Positions 15,881-23,312 of a stretch of DNA of 40,696 nt are shown piece by piece. The first letter of the stretch is position 1. Every line of letters starts with the position of its first letter. Under the pieces are notes generated by a model. That model did not search any database and was not told where the DNA came from. It saw only the letters and a program-made list of their open reading frames with translations. A program made the position numbers and the translations under genes. The stretch lies in the NCBI GenBank assembly GCA_019310245.1, contig JAFDER010000004.1, positions 1 through 40,696 on the forward strand, in the 5' to 3' direction. The DNA comes from Deltaproteobacteria bacterium (GTDB lineage Bacteria; Myxococcota_A; Polyangia; DRWM01).

Positions 15881-18800
15881 ATGAAGGCAACGAGGCAGAT
15901 CCTGGGAGCCGCTGCACTGATGGTCATCGTCGGGCTGGCGGAGACGCCGGCGCACGCGCAGGACCCTGACATGAGGAGCATCCCGCCCAACGTGATGCTG
16001 CTCCTGGACTCGTCCGGGAGCATGGAGTACCTGCAGCACGAGCACATGGTCCCCAGATGCAAGAACGACCCGCTGCTCGACGATCCGGTCTACTCGGTCA
16101 CGGTGGGAGGCATCACGAAGGAGATGCCGAACAAGACCAGGTGGATGATGGCGATGGACGCACTCCTCGGGCCCATCTCGGACGAGAGCTTCCACTGCGA
16201 GTTCACCGTCCCGGACGGCCACATCATCCCCCACTTCATCCCCAAGGGAGACAGGGACGTGTCCTGGGGCGTGCTCGAGCGCTACCGCGAGCTCATCCGC
16301 TTCGGCTTCGCCACCTTCGACTCGTTCGAGTCCTACGACGAGGACGAGGACGGCATGTGGAGCTACGGACCCATCGCGGCGGGACGAAACGTGGGGATCA
16401 AGAGGGAGCAGTCGGTCCTCGACCTCGAGGACATCGGGGGTTCGCTGATCCCGTTCGGCTCCGACGACGCGAGCTACGAGTTCGTCAACAACATGATCCG
16501 GCTCGAACTCGAGCAGACCATCCCCTACTGCGGGAGCCCCGTGGCCGGAGCGCTCGACGACCTCGAGCACTTCTACAACCAGCACCCGGACAACATCGCC
16601 TTCGCCATGGGAGGCAACGACCACTTCGCCGCCTGCCGCCAGAAGTTCACCATCCTCATCACCGACGGCCGTCCCAACACGGGAGAGGGAACGTGGTACG
16701 GGACCAGCCCCATGGAGGCGGCCGACCTGTGGTCCCTGAGCCTCAACGAGGCGGCCTCGCCGTACGACAACGCGCCCCTGTTCGTCATCGGCTTCTCGAT
16801 CTGCCCGGAAGGCACCACGGATGGCGACGAGCTGAGGCTCATGCTCGACGAGATCGCCCACGCCGGATGCCCGCCCGAGCAGTCGCGCTGCCCGGACGGC
16901 GCCCTGTACGCCGACGACACCTACGAGCTGATGGCCGCGCTCGACAGCCTGCTCGAGGTGGCGATCCAGAACGCGAGCTCCCGTACCCTGGCCGTGACCA
17001 CGAACCTGGTGGGCGACAACGCCGGGGACGGCGTGGTGCAGTACCAGTACAACACCTCCTTCGAGGTCCTGCAGGGCCGCCCGTGGAAGGGCATCCTCGA
17101 GAGGACCAGCTACGTGTGCGACACCTCGTTCGGCGAGCCCGAGCTCAGCATGAACCCCTCGGAGTACGTGGACTACGGCAACAAGCTCGACAACCGGACA
17201 ACCAACAGGAGGATCTACGCGGGCTACGACGGCCCCGACGTGGACGTGACCCCCGACCAGAAGATCGTCTTCGAGACGACCACCCCGGAGATCACGCCCG
17301 CCGTCCTGGGACAGCCCGGGCAGGACGCGCTGTGGAAGAACGAGATCGTCAACTTCATCCACGGCCGTCCCGGCACGCCGCGCGACCCCACGCTGGGAGA
17401 GCACCGCCTGGCCGACGTGTTCCACGCCTCGGCCACGATCCTCGAGCCTCCGCTCCAGGACCTGCCCCTGGTCTCCTATTACCAGTACCAGATCGACTAC
17501 GAGGACAGGGTCCCCGTGATCTTCCTCGCCACGACCGACGGTGTGACCCACGCCTTCCGCGTGCAGGACACGGGCGACGACGCCCAGCAGGCCGAGGAGC
17601 TGTGGGGCTACATCCCGGGCATCATCCTGGACAAGATCCACAGGCAGTACCCGGACACGCACGACTGGAACCTGGACTCCACGCCCATCGTGCGCGACGT
17701 CCGCCCCTTCAAGGACGACGACGGCGTCACCACGGATGAGGAGTGGAAGGCCCTGCTCGTCGGCGGCCTCAGGCAGGGCGGCCGGGGCTACTTCGCCCTG
17801 GACGTCACCGAGCCCGACAACCAGCCCGAGTACCCCAAGTTCATGTGGGAGATCGACGAGAACACGGTGGGGTTCGAGGACCTGGGCCTGACGTACGCCA
17901 CGCCCTTCATCGGCACGGCGTTCACGACCGAGCCCGACGAGTCGTCGCACCCGCTGGGCGAGGTGGCGATCGTGATCTTCCCCGGCGGCATGGACCCCGT
18001 GGACCGCAACCACTCCACGTCCCTCTACGTGGTGTCCGCCGAGACGGGCACGCTCATCAAGAAGCTCGATCCCGAGTTCCCACCCACCCTCGGCTGTCCG
18101 GTCACCCCCGACTGCGAGGCCCATCCCGAGTGCTGCGCCCAGATGGTCTCAAACCCGGTGGGCTTCGGCGCCCTTCCCGGCGTGGTGACGACCCGCGTGT
18201 TCGTGGGCGACGACCGCGGGAGGCTCTGGCGCGCCGACCTGGCGGAGCAGGATCCCGCCGACTGGCACCTCACGCTCTTCTACCCCGATCCTTCCCCGCT
18301 CACCGGCGATCCGACGCCCACCTACCTGACGGCCGAGCCCGTCGAGAACCCGGTCGGCCTCGCCATGAGCCCGGACGGCCAGCTCGTCGTGCTCTTCGGC
18401 ACGGGCAACGTGGACGACCTGCCCGGCATGGCCCAGAACTACCTCTTCTCGCTCACGGAGGAGTACCACTGGGACTCCACGAACTCGCTGTACCTCGGCA
18501 AGGCGCGGTTCAACTGGCAGATCAACTTCGAGCCCGGCGAGAAGCTGCTGGGCCAGCCCATCGTGTTCGACGAGAACGCGTACTTCTCCACGTTCATGCC
18601 CTACACGGACGCGGAGGACTTCTGCGTCATGGGCGAGGGCCGCATCTGGGGCGTGGACTACAAGTCCAAGGACCCCAACGCGGACGGGGACGAGTCCGAC
18701 TTCGCCCAGCTCGACTCGGACGGTTCGGAGACGACCGCCGATGACAACGTCCTGTACCTGAGCTTCGACAACACGCTCATCTCGGGCCTCACCATCGTCC

Positions 18801-19009
18801 AGCGCCCCTCCTGCATGGAGGTTGACATGGGCACGGGCGTGGACTTCGGCATGGGCCAGCGCGAGGTCTTCGAGCTCGTGGCGCAGGTCTCCGGCCCCGG
18901 AGGCTCCACCGAGGGCCACCCGAGCCGCCAGACCAACACCATCAACCTGCGCATCCCCACTCCCTCCTTCCGCAACTTCGCGGACTCCTGGGGCGCACTC
19001 ATCGAGTAG
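15881..19009 (+). CDS. pilY1: PilY1-like tip adhesin / pilus biogenesis protein
   Basis: 1042 residues, ATG 15881, with a signal peptide ending AHA before QDP (about residue 26). A von Willebrand A domain starts around residue 40 with VMLLLDSSGSM, the MIDAS motif DxSxS; ITDGRPN follows later. The C-terminal half is a PilY1-type beta-propeller, with RVPVIFLATTDGVTHAFRV, LLVGGLRQGGRGYFALDVTEP and VFVGDDRGRLWRADL. An Asp-rich loop near residue 933 (DPNADGDESDF) resembles the calcium site of PilY1. The family sits at the pilus tip and controls retraction and adhesion. It closes the minor pilin operon. The start was chosen to give the signal peptide; the track's earlier start (15803) overlaps pilX. 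Confidence 0.88.
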   Translation: MKATRQILGAAALMVIVGLAETPAHAQDPDMRSIPPNVMLLLDSSGSMEYLQHEHMVPRCKNDPLLDDPVYSVTVGGITKEMPNKTRWMMAMDALLGPISDESFHCEFTVPDGHIIPHFIPKGDRDVSWGVLERYRELIRFGFATFDSFESYDEDEDGMWSYGPIAAGRNVGIKREQSVLDLEDIGGSLIPFGSDDASYEFVNNMIRLELEQTIPYCGSPVAGALDDLEHFYNQHPDNIAFAMGGNDHFAACRQKFTILITDGRPNTGEGTWYGTSPMEAADLWSLSLNEAASPYDNAPLFVIGFSICPEGTTDGDELRLMLDEIAHAGCPPEQSRCPDGALYADDTYELMAALDSLLEVAIQNASSRTLAVTTNLVGDNAGDGVVQYQYNTSFEVLQGRPWKGILERTSYVCDTSFGEPELSMNPSEYVDYGNKLDNRTTNRRIYAGYDGPDVDVTPDQKIVFETTTPEITPAVLGQPGQDALWKNEIVNFIHGRPGTPRDPTLGEHRLADVFHASATILEPPLQDLPLVSYYQYQIDYEDRVPVIFLATTDGVTHAFRVQDTGDDAQQAEELWGYIPGIILDKIHRQYPDTHDWNLDSTPIVRDVRPFKDDDGVTTDEEWKALLVGGLRQGGRGYFALDVTEPDNQPEYPKFMWEIDENTVGFEDLGLTYATPFIGTAFTTEPDESSHPLGEVAIVIFPGGMDPVDRNHSTSLYVVSAETGTLIKKLDPEFPPTLGCPVTPDCEAHPECCAQMVSNPVGFGALPGVVTTRVFVGDDRGRLWRADLAEQDPADWHLTLFYPDPSPLTGDPTPTYLTAEPVENPVGLAMSPDGQLVVLFGTGNVDDLPGMAQNYLFSLTEEYHWDSTNSLYLGKARFNWQINFEPGEKLLGQPIVFDENAYFSTFMPYTDAEDFCVMGEGRIWGVDYKSKDPNADGDESDFAQLDSDGSETTADDNVLYLSFDNTLISGLTIVQRPSCMEVDMGTGVDFGMGQREVFELVAQVSGPGGSTEGHPSRQTNTINLRIPTPSFRNFADSWGALIE

Positions 19010-19036
19010 CCCCCTCCACTCCCGGACGCGCTCGTG

Positions 19037-19042
19037 TATACT
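19037..19042 (+). promoter_or_regulatory. -10 box very close to the lipoprotein start
   Basis: TATACT (19037-19042) lies 11 nt before ATG 19054. No good -35 is seen 16-18 bp upstream. The short distance suggests a near-leaderless mRNA, and no ribosome site precedes the ATG. Confidence 0.35.
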
Positions 19043-19053
19043 CGGATCCAGCC

Positions 19054-19623
19054 ATGAATCCCCACGCGCGAACCCTCGCCTGCATCACGCTCGCCGCACT
19101 CCTCACCACCCCCTCCTGCAAGAAGCCCGAGCCCCGCCAGCAGGCCGGCACGCACGCCCCCTCCCAGACCAAGAAGGTCCGCCCCCCCAAGACCCCGATC
19201 TACGACTCCGAGGGCATCCGCCTGCCGCAAGAGGCCCTGCCCTTCGGCACGCCCATCCCCGTGGGCCTCACCGAGTCCGCCACCGGCAGGACCTGGGCCC
19301 GCTACTCCGGACCCATCAAGCCCGACGAGATCATCGACTTCTACCGCAAGTACCTCACCCTGCCCGAGGGCACGGCCCCCCACGAGGTGGGCTCGTCGAC
19401 CCGCTTCATCGACGCTCGCCCCAAGCAGCCGGGCAACCCGGGCCGCCCCGTCGAGGTGCGCGTCGTCTCCGAGCAGCGCGGCACACGCTCGGGCGTCGTC
19501 ATCTTCGACATGTCCGCCATCAACAAGGCCAAGGAGACGGACTGGGAGAAGGTGCCCCTCGTCGACCCGCGCGAGTGGAAGCCGTCCAAGCCCGGCGAGA
19601 AGGTCCCCTCGGACCTCCTCTGA
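19054..19623 (+). CDS. small lipoprotein of unknown function
   Basis: 189 residues. The signal MNPHARTLACITLAALLTTPSC gives a lipobox (TPSC, Cys22) followed by KKPEPRQQ, so a Lys sits at +2. A Pro/Lys-rich linker leads to a soluble domain of about 130 residues with alternating strands. Recognisable pieces are LPFGTPIPVGLTES and PDEIIDFYRKYLTLPEG, the latter like the helix of small periplasmic DUF proteins. I do not recognise a family. It follows pilY1 by 44 nt and may have its own promoter. A link to the pilus is possible but rests only on position. Confidence 0.72.
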   Translation: MNPHARTLACITLAALLTTPSCKKPEPRQQAGTHAPSQTKKVRPPKTPIYDSEGIRLPQEALPFGTPIPVGLTESATGRTWARYSGPIKPDEIIDFYRKYLTLPEGTAPHEVGSSTRFIDARPKQPGNPGRPVEVRVVSEQRGTRSGVVIFDMSAINKAKETDWEKVPLVDPREWKPSKPGEKVPSDLL

Positions 19624-19740
19624 CACGCTCACCCGCCAAAGAGTCCTGCCGTCGGTTCCTTTGCCACGCCAGCAAACGACCTCAACGCAGCGGACGCTCG
19701 ATGCACAAAGGCCTGTTTCTTTCGTCAGCCAGGGAGGCTG

Positions 19741-19867
19741 CGCTTCGACGGGCTCAGCGCAACGGAATGAGGAACAGCGAGAGTGGGTAATGAAGTGGCG
19801 GGCGCTTCGACGGGCTCAGCGCAACGGGATGAGGCTCAGCGCAGCGGGATGAAGCTCAGCGCAGCGG
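19741..19867. repeat. short-repeat cluster between convergent genes
   Basis: Two copies of cttcgacgggctcagcgcaa (from about 19743 and 19805), with the second extended as a near-tandem array of a 20-nt unit GCTCAGCGCAACGGGATGAG. Units: 19814-19833, 19834-19853, 19854-19867 (truncated at the frr stop). A single-unit match starts at 19752, and a degenerate copy lies near 19681. The resemblance is to short interspersed intergenic repeats of environmental bacteria. No open frame across it looks real, and there is no spacer pattern like a CRISPR. Confidence 0.6.
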
Positions 19868-20428
19868 CTAGTCGCCGAGGATCTCGGTCTCCTTCTCCTT
19901 GAAGATCTCGTCCACCTTGCCCACGGCGTCGTCGGTGATCTCCTGGATCCTCTTCGTGGCCTGGCGGCATTCGTCCTCGGGAGCGTCACCCGACTTCTGC
20001 AGCTCCTTGACGAACTCGTTGGCGTCGCGGCGGGCGTTGCGGATGGAGACCTTGTGGTCCTCGCCGTACTTGCTACAGATCTTGACGAGCTCCTGGCGCC
20101 TCTCGTCGGTGAGCGTGGGGATGGCGATGCGGATGACCTCACCGTCCGAGTTCGGCGGAAGGCCGATGTCGGAAGCCTGGATCGCCTTCTCGATCTCCTT
20201 GAGAACGGACTTGTCCCAGGGTTTGATCACGATGAGCCTCGGCTCGGGCACGAGCAGGGAGGCGCACTGGTTGAGCGGGGTCGGGGTGCCGTAGTAGTCC
20301 ACGCGGATGTTGTCGAGGATGGTCGTGGAGGCGCGGCCGGTGCGGACCTTGGCCAGCTCGCGGCGCAGGGCCTCGTAGGTGGCCTCCGCTGACTGCTTCA
20401 TATCATCGATGATCTCGCTCAGATCCAT
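19868..20428 (-). CDS. frr: ribosome recycling factor
   Basis: 186 residues, the usual length. ATG 20428 has a GGGAGGACC site. Diagnostic segments: an N-terminal helix MDLSEIIDDMKQSAEATYEAL, then LAKVRTGRAS, the conserved YYGTPTPLNQ, PEPRLIVIKPWDKS, IGLPPNSDGEVIRIAIP and LTDERRQELVK, with a C-terminal long helix. It releases ribosomes from mRNA after termination, together with EF-G. Last gene of rpsB-tsf-pyrH-frr, 12 nt after pyrH. The stop codon adjoins the short-repeat array. Confidence 0.97.
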   Translation of the reverse strand: MDLSEIIDDMKQSAEATYEALRRELAKVRTGRASTTILDNIRVDYYGTPTPLNQCASLLVPEPRLIVIKPWDKSVLKEIEKAIQASDIGLPPNSDGEVIRIAIPTLTDERRQELVKICSKYGEDHKVSIRNARRDANEFVKELQKSGDAPEDECRQATKRIQEITDDAVGKVDEIFKEKETEILGD

Positions 20429-20440
20429 GGGGTCCTCCCT

Positions 20441-21139
20441 TCAGTCGATGACCGTCCCCAGATCCTCGCCGCGCACGGCGCGTCCGATATTACCAGACTT
20501 GCCGGCATCGAACACGGTGATCGGGATGCGCCTCTGCATGCAGAGGGTGAAGGCCGTGGGATCCATGACGCCGAGCTTGCGCTCGAGGGCCTCCTCGTAG
20601 GAGACACGGTCGAAGCGCCTGGCATCCGGGTGCGTGACGGGATCCGCGTCGTACACGCCGTCCACCTTCGTGGCCTTGAGGATGGCGTCCGCCTCGATCT
20701 CGGCCGCGCGCAGCGCCGCGGCCGTGTCGGTGGAGAAGTAGGGGTTGCCCGTGCCGGCCGAGAGGATGACCACCCGGCCCTTCTCCAGGTGGCGGATGGC
20801 GCGCAGGCGGATGAACGGCTCGCCGATGGACTGCATGGGGATGGCGGTCATGAGCCGCGCGTCGACGCCCTCGGCCGTGAGCGCGTCGAGCAGGGCCAGG
20901 CCGTTGATCACGGTGGCCATCATGCCCATGTTGTCCGCGATGACGCGGGAGATGCCCTCGCCCTCGCCGGAGACCCCGCGGAAGAAGTTGCCGCCGCCGT
21001 TGACGATGGCCAGCTGCATCCCCTCCGATGTGGCCTGCTTCAGCTCGCGGGCCAGGGAGCGCAGGAACGCGACGTCGATGCCGATCCGCGCCTTGCCGCC
21101 CATGAGCTCTCCCGAGAGCTTGAGCAGGACGCGCTTCAC
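20441..21139 (-). CDS. pyrH: UMP kinase
   Basis: 232 residues. MKRVLLKLSGELMGG starts the amino-acid-kinase fold, followed by AIVNGGGNFFRG, RVIADNMGMMATVINGLALLDAL and VILSAGTGNPYFSTDTAAALRAAEIEADAILKATKVDGVYDADP, all hallmarks of bacterial PyrH. It phosphorylates UMP to UDP using ATP and is hexameric and allosteric in the family. The start overlaps the tsf stop by 3-4 nt, so translation is coupled, and the order rpsB-tsf-pyrH-frr is the classic one. Cytoplasmic. Confidence 0.97.
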   Translation of the reverse strand: MKRVLLKLSGELMGGKARIGIDVAFLRSLARELKQATSEGMQLAIVNGGGNFFRGVSGEGEGISRVIADNMGMMATVINGLALLDALTAEGVDARLMTAIPMQSIGEPFIRLRAIRHLEKGRVVILSAGTGNPYFSTDTAAALRAAEIEADAILKATKVDGVYDADPVTHPDARRFDRVSYEEALERKLGVMDPTAFTLCMQRRIPITVFDAGKSGNIGRAVRGEDLGTVID

Positions 21140-21738
21140 TCGTCCTTCTCTCCCAGCTCGTAGCGGACGAAGCGGCTGACGACGATGTTCTCACCCGTCT
21201 TGGAGATGAGCGAGCCGCGCAGGGCGTCGATGGTCTGCTTGTCGTCCTGCACGTACGGCTGGTTCAGGAGGCAGACATCGGAGTACCACTTCCGGATCTT
21301 GCCCTCGACGATCTTCTCGATGACCTTCTCGGGCTTGCCGGACGCCTTGGCCTGTTCGCCGAAGATCTCCTTCTGCTTCGCCAGCGCATCATCGGGGACG
21401 GACTCGGTGTCGACCCAGAGAGGGCTCATGGCCGCGATCTGCATGGCCACGTTCTCGGAAAAATCCGTGAAGTCCTCGGTGCGCGCCACGAAGTCCGTGT
21501 TGCAGTTGACCTCCACCATCACGCCGACCCGTCCGCCGGGGTGGATGTAGGCGTGCACGATTCCCTCGCGGGCCTCCTTGCCCTTGGCCTTGGCCTTGGC
21601 GAGTCCCTTCTTCTGCAGGTACTCGATGGCCTCGGACATGCCGCCGCCCGTCTCCTCGAGGGCCTTCTTGCAGGAGCTGATGCCCGCGCCGGAGCGCTGC
21701 CTGAGCTCCTTGATCTGATCCATGCTCACGTTGGACAT
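21136..21738 (-). CDS. tsf: elongation factor Ts (short form)
   Basis: Start chosen at ATG 21738 (MSNVSMDQIKEL), which has AAGGAGA at good spacing; the ORF track runs on upstream into rpsB. About 200 residues, shorter than the E. coli protein (about 283). It has the N-terminal UBA-like domain (RQRSGAGISSCKKALEETGGGMSEAIEYLQKKGLAKA) and the core EVNCNTDFVARTEDF. The C-terminal part is reduced, as in other compact EF-Ts. It exchanges GDP on EF-Tu. Second gene of the operon. Confidence 0.96.
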   Translation of the reverse strand: MSNVSMDQIKELRQRSGAGISSCKKALEETGGGMSEAIEYLQKKGLAKAKAKGKEAREGIVHAYIHPGGRVGVMVEVNCNTDFVARTEDFTDFSENVAMQIAAMSPLWVDTESVPDDALAKQKEIFGEQAKASGKPEKVIEKIVEGKIRKWYSDVCLLNQPYVQDDKQTIDALRGSLISKTGENIVVSRFVRYELGEKDE

Positions 21739-21764
21739 TGCGTGTCTCCTTCGAAGAGAGGGGT

Positions 21765-22835
21765 CTAGCGCCTGCGGGGGCGCCGGCCGGCATACTCGAC
21801 CTTGGGACCGCCCGCCGCTCCACGCGCGGACGGAGAGACCAGGCCTTCGGTGTCCGAGATGCCGCGGCCGAGGACCTCGCGCCTCTTGTTGAGTCCCTCG
21901 ACGCACGCGTCGGCGATCTTCATGGTCACGAGATGGATCGCCTTGAGCGCGTCGTCGTTGCCCGGGATGAGGTAGTCGATGACGTCCGGATCGCAGTTCG
22001 TGTCGGTCAGGGCGATGATCGGGATCTCGAGCTTGCGCGCCTCGCGCACGGCGATCTGCTCCTTGTTCGGGTCGATCACGTAGATGGCGGTCGGAAGGTT
22101 GTTCATGCCCTTCGTGCCACCGAGGCTCTTCTCGAGCCGCTGGCGCTCCTTGTCGAGGCGCATGATCTCCTTCTTCTTGAGATCTCCGAACCCACCCTCC
22201 TCGGCGAACCTGGCGTCCAGGTCCTTGAGCCTATCGAGCGACCGGCTCACGGTCCTGAAGTTCGTGAGCATGCCGCCGAGCCAGCGGTTGGTGACGTAGA
22301 ACATCTGGGCCCGCTTGGCCTGCTCCACCACGATGGCCTGCGCCTGTCGCTTGGTGCCGACGAACATCACATGGCCGCCGCGGGTCACCGTCTGGACGAT
22401 GAACTGGTAGGAGCGGCGGAAGAGCCGGATCGTCTGCTGGAGATCGATGATGTGCACGCCGTTGCGCGCCCCGTAGATGTACGGCTTCATCTTCGGGTTC
22501 CAGCGCGGGGTCTGGTGACCGAAGTGCAGGCCCACCTCGATGAGGTTGCGCATGGAGATGGGCGTGCCCGGCTCGAGGCCGTACGACCTGCCCTCCTTCT
22601 CCTTCACCTCTTCGGCGGGCTTCTCGGCCTCCCCGGCCTCTGGGGCGGCCTCGGCCGGTTTCTCGGCCTCCCCGGCCTCGGGGACGGCCGCCGCCGGTGT
22701 CTCGGCCTTCCCGGCCTCGGGAACGGCCGCCGCCGGTGTCCCGGCTGGCGGTGCCTCCTCGGGCTTGTTCTCGGCCGGTTTTTCGGGGGTCTCCGCGGGC
22801 TTCGCGGTCTCGGGTGCAGATGTATCCTCTGGCAT
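21765..22835 (-). CDS. rpsB: 30S ribosomal protein S2 with Ala/Pro/Glu-rich N-terminal extension
   Basis: ATG 22835 has AAAGGAG just upstream. Residues about 95-310 are a standard S2 core: MRNLIEVGLHFGHQTPRWNPKMKPYIYGARNGVHIIDL, FVGTKRQAQAIV, NRWLGGMLTNF, LPTAIYVIDPNKE and IPIIALTDTNCDPD. The first 85-90 residues are an unusual low-complexity extension with three 13-residue repeats of the type TPAAAVPEAGEAE (DNA repeats 39 bp long). A 45-residue basic tail ends in RRPRRR. The role in the 30S subunit is standard; the extension is unexplained. First gene of the operon, with its own sigma-70-type promoter upstream. Confidence 0.96.
   Translation of the reverse strand: MPEDTSAPETAKPAETPEKPAENKPEEAPPAGTPAAAVPEAGKAETPAAAVPEAGEAEKPAEAAPEAGEAEKPAEEVKEKEGRSYGLEPGTPISMRNLIEVGLHFGHQTPRWNPKMKPYIYGARNGVHIIDLQQTIRLFRRSYQFIVQTVTRGGHVMFVGTKRQAQAIVVEQAKRAQMFYVTNRWLGGMLTNFRTVSRSLDRLKDLDARFAEEGGFGDLKKKEIMRLDKERQRLEKSLGGTKGMNNLPTAIYVIDPNKEQIAVREARKLEIPIIALTDTNCDPDVIDYLIPGNDDALKAIHLVTMKIADACVEGLNKRREVLGRGISDTEGLVSPSARGAAGGPKVEYAGRRPRRR
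22620..22736 (-). repeat. three 39-bp tandem repeats in the rpsB N-terminal extension
   Basis: Units at about 22620-22658, 22659-22697 and 22698-22736. Each encodes about 13 residues of PAAAVPEAGEAEK type. The second and third units are nearly identical on inspection (ctcggcct[c/t]cccggcctcggg...acggccgccgccgg), which points to recent slippage or duplication. A partial further unit follows. Confidence 0.6.
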
Positions 22836-22935
22836 GGCAAACTCCTTTCGGTTGTTCCTCCGTCCCATCCGCCGTGCCATCCTTCCGGACACCGGGCATC
22901 GGCGGAACGCCGCGGGACGTGTGTGATGGAGGAAA

Positions 22936-22964
22936 CATCTAGCAAAATGGGGTGGATGCGTCAA
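22936..22964 (-). promoter_or_regulatory. promoter of rpsB-tsf-pyrH-frr
   Basis: On the minus strand TTGACG (22964-22959), a 17-bp spacer and TAGATG (22941-22936) lie about 100 nt before the rpsB ATG. The leader of about 94 nt could hold an S2 autoregulatory fold, but I cannot assign one. Its -35 is 8 bp from the -35 of the divergent cupin promoter. Confidence 0.6.
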
Positions 22965-22972
22965 GACGCCCA

Positions 22973-23000
22973 TTGACTCACCGCCAAAGTGCAGTACCTT
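22973..23000 (+). promoter_or_regulatory. promoter of the cupin gene
   Basis: TTGACT (22973-22978), 16 bp, TACCTT (22995-23000). Predicted start of transcription about 23007, 25 nt before ATG 23032, with a GGAGG ribosome site between. Back to back with the rpsB promoter. Confidence 0.5.
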
Positions 23001-23031
23001 CAATGCGTACAACAAATGGAGGAACCAGCAG

Positions 23032-23304
23032 ATGAGCGAGATCAAGGTCAAAAAGCCCTCTCAGGAGGAGCTCGACAGCATGGGAGTGGACGGCTGGAGC
23101 CCCTGGGAGTGCGAGCCGTCCACGTTCGACTGGGAGTACTCCACCAAGGAGACGGCGTACGTGCTCGAGGGACGGGTCCGCGTCAGGACGGACGCGGGCG
23201 AGGTGGAGTTCGGCCAGGGGGACCTGGTCACCTTCCCCAAGGGCATGAAGTGCAAGTGGAACGTGATCGAGAAGATCCGCAAGGTCTACAAGTTCGGCGA
23301 CTAG
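23032..23304 (+). CDS. small cupin (DUF861/EutQ-like)
   Basis: 90 residues, ATG 23032 with GGAGG 10 nt before. One cupin barrel: FDWEYSTKETAYVLEGRVRVRTDAGEVEFGQGDLVTFPKGMKCKWNVIEKIRKVYKF, the pattern of the DUF861/(S)-ureidoglycine-aminohydrolase-type cupins. The metal-binding histidines of larger cupins are largely absent. Substrate unknown; it may be structural or bind a small molecule. Divergent from rpsB. The VWA lipoprotein follows 8 nt after its stop and is probably co-transcribed. Confidence 0.85.
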   Translation: MSEIKVKKPSQEELDSMGVDGWSPWECEPSTFDWEYSTKETAYVLEGRVRVRTDAGEVEFGQGDLVTFPKGMKCKWNVIEKIRKVYKFGD

Positions 23305-23312
23305 GAGCAGAC

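Noticed and set aside
15824-18124. Minus-strand ORF of 766 residues
   Set aside because: Antisense shadow of pilY1, Arg/Val/Gly-rich with no family signature.
19681-19867. CRISPR array
   Set aside because: The units are tandem without spacers of regular length and no cas gene is in the window.
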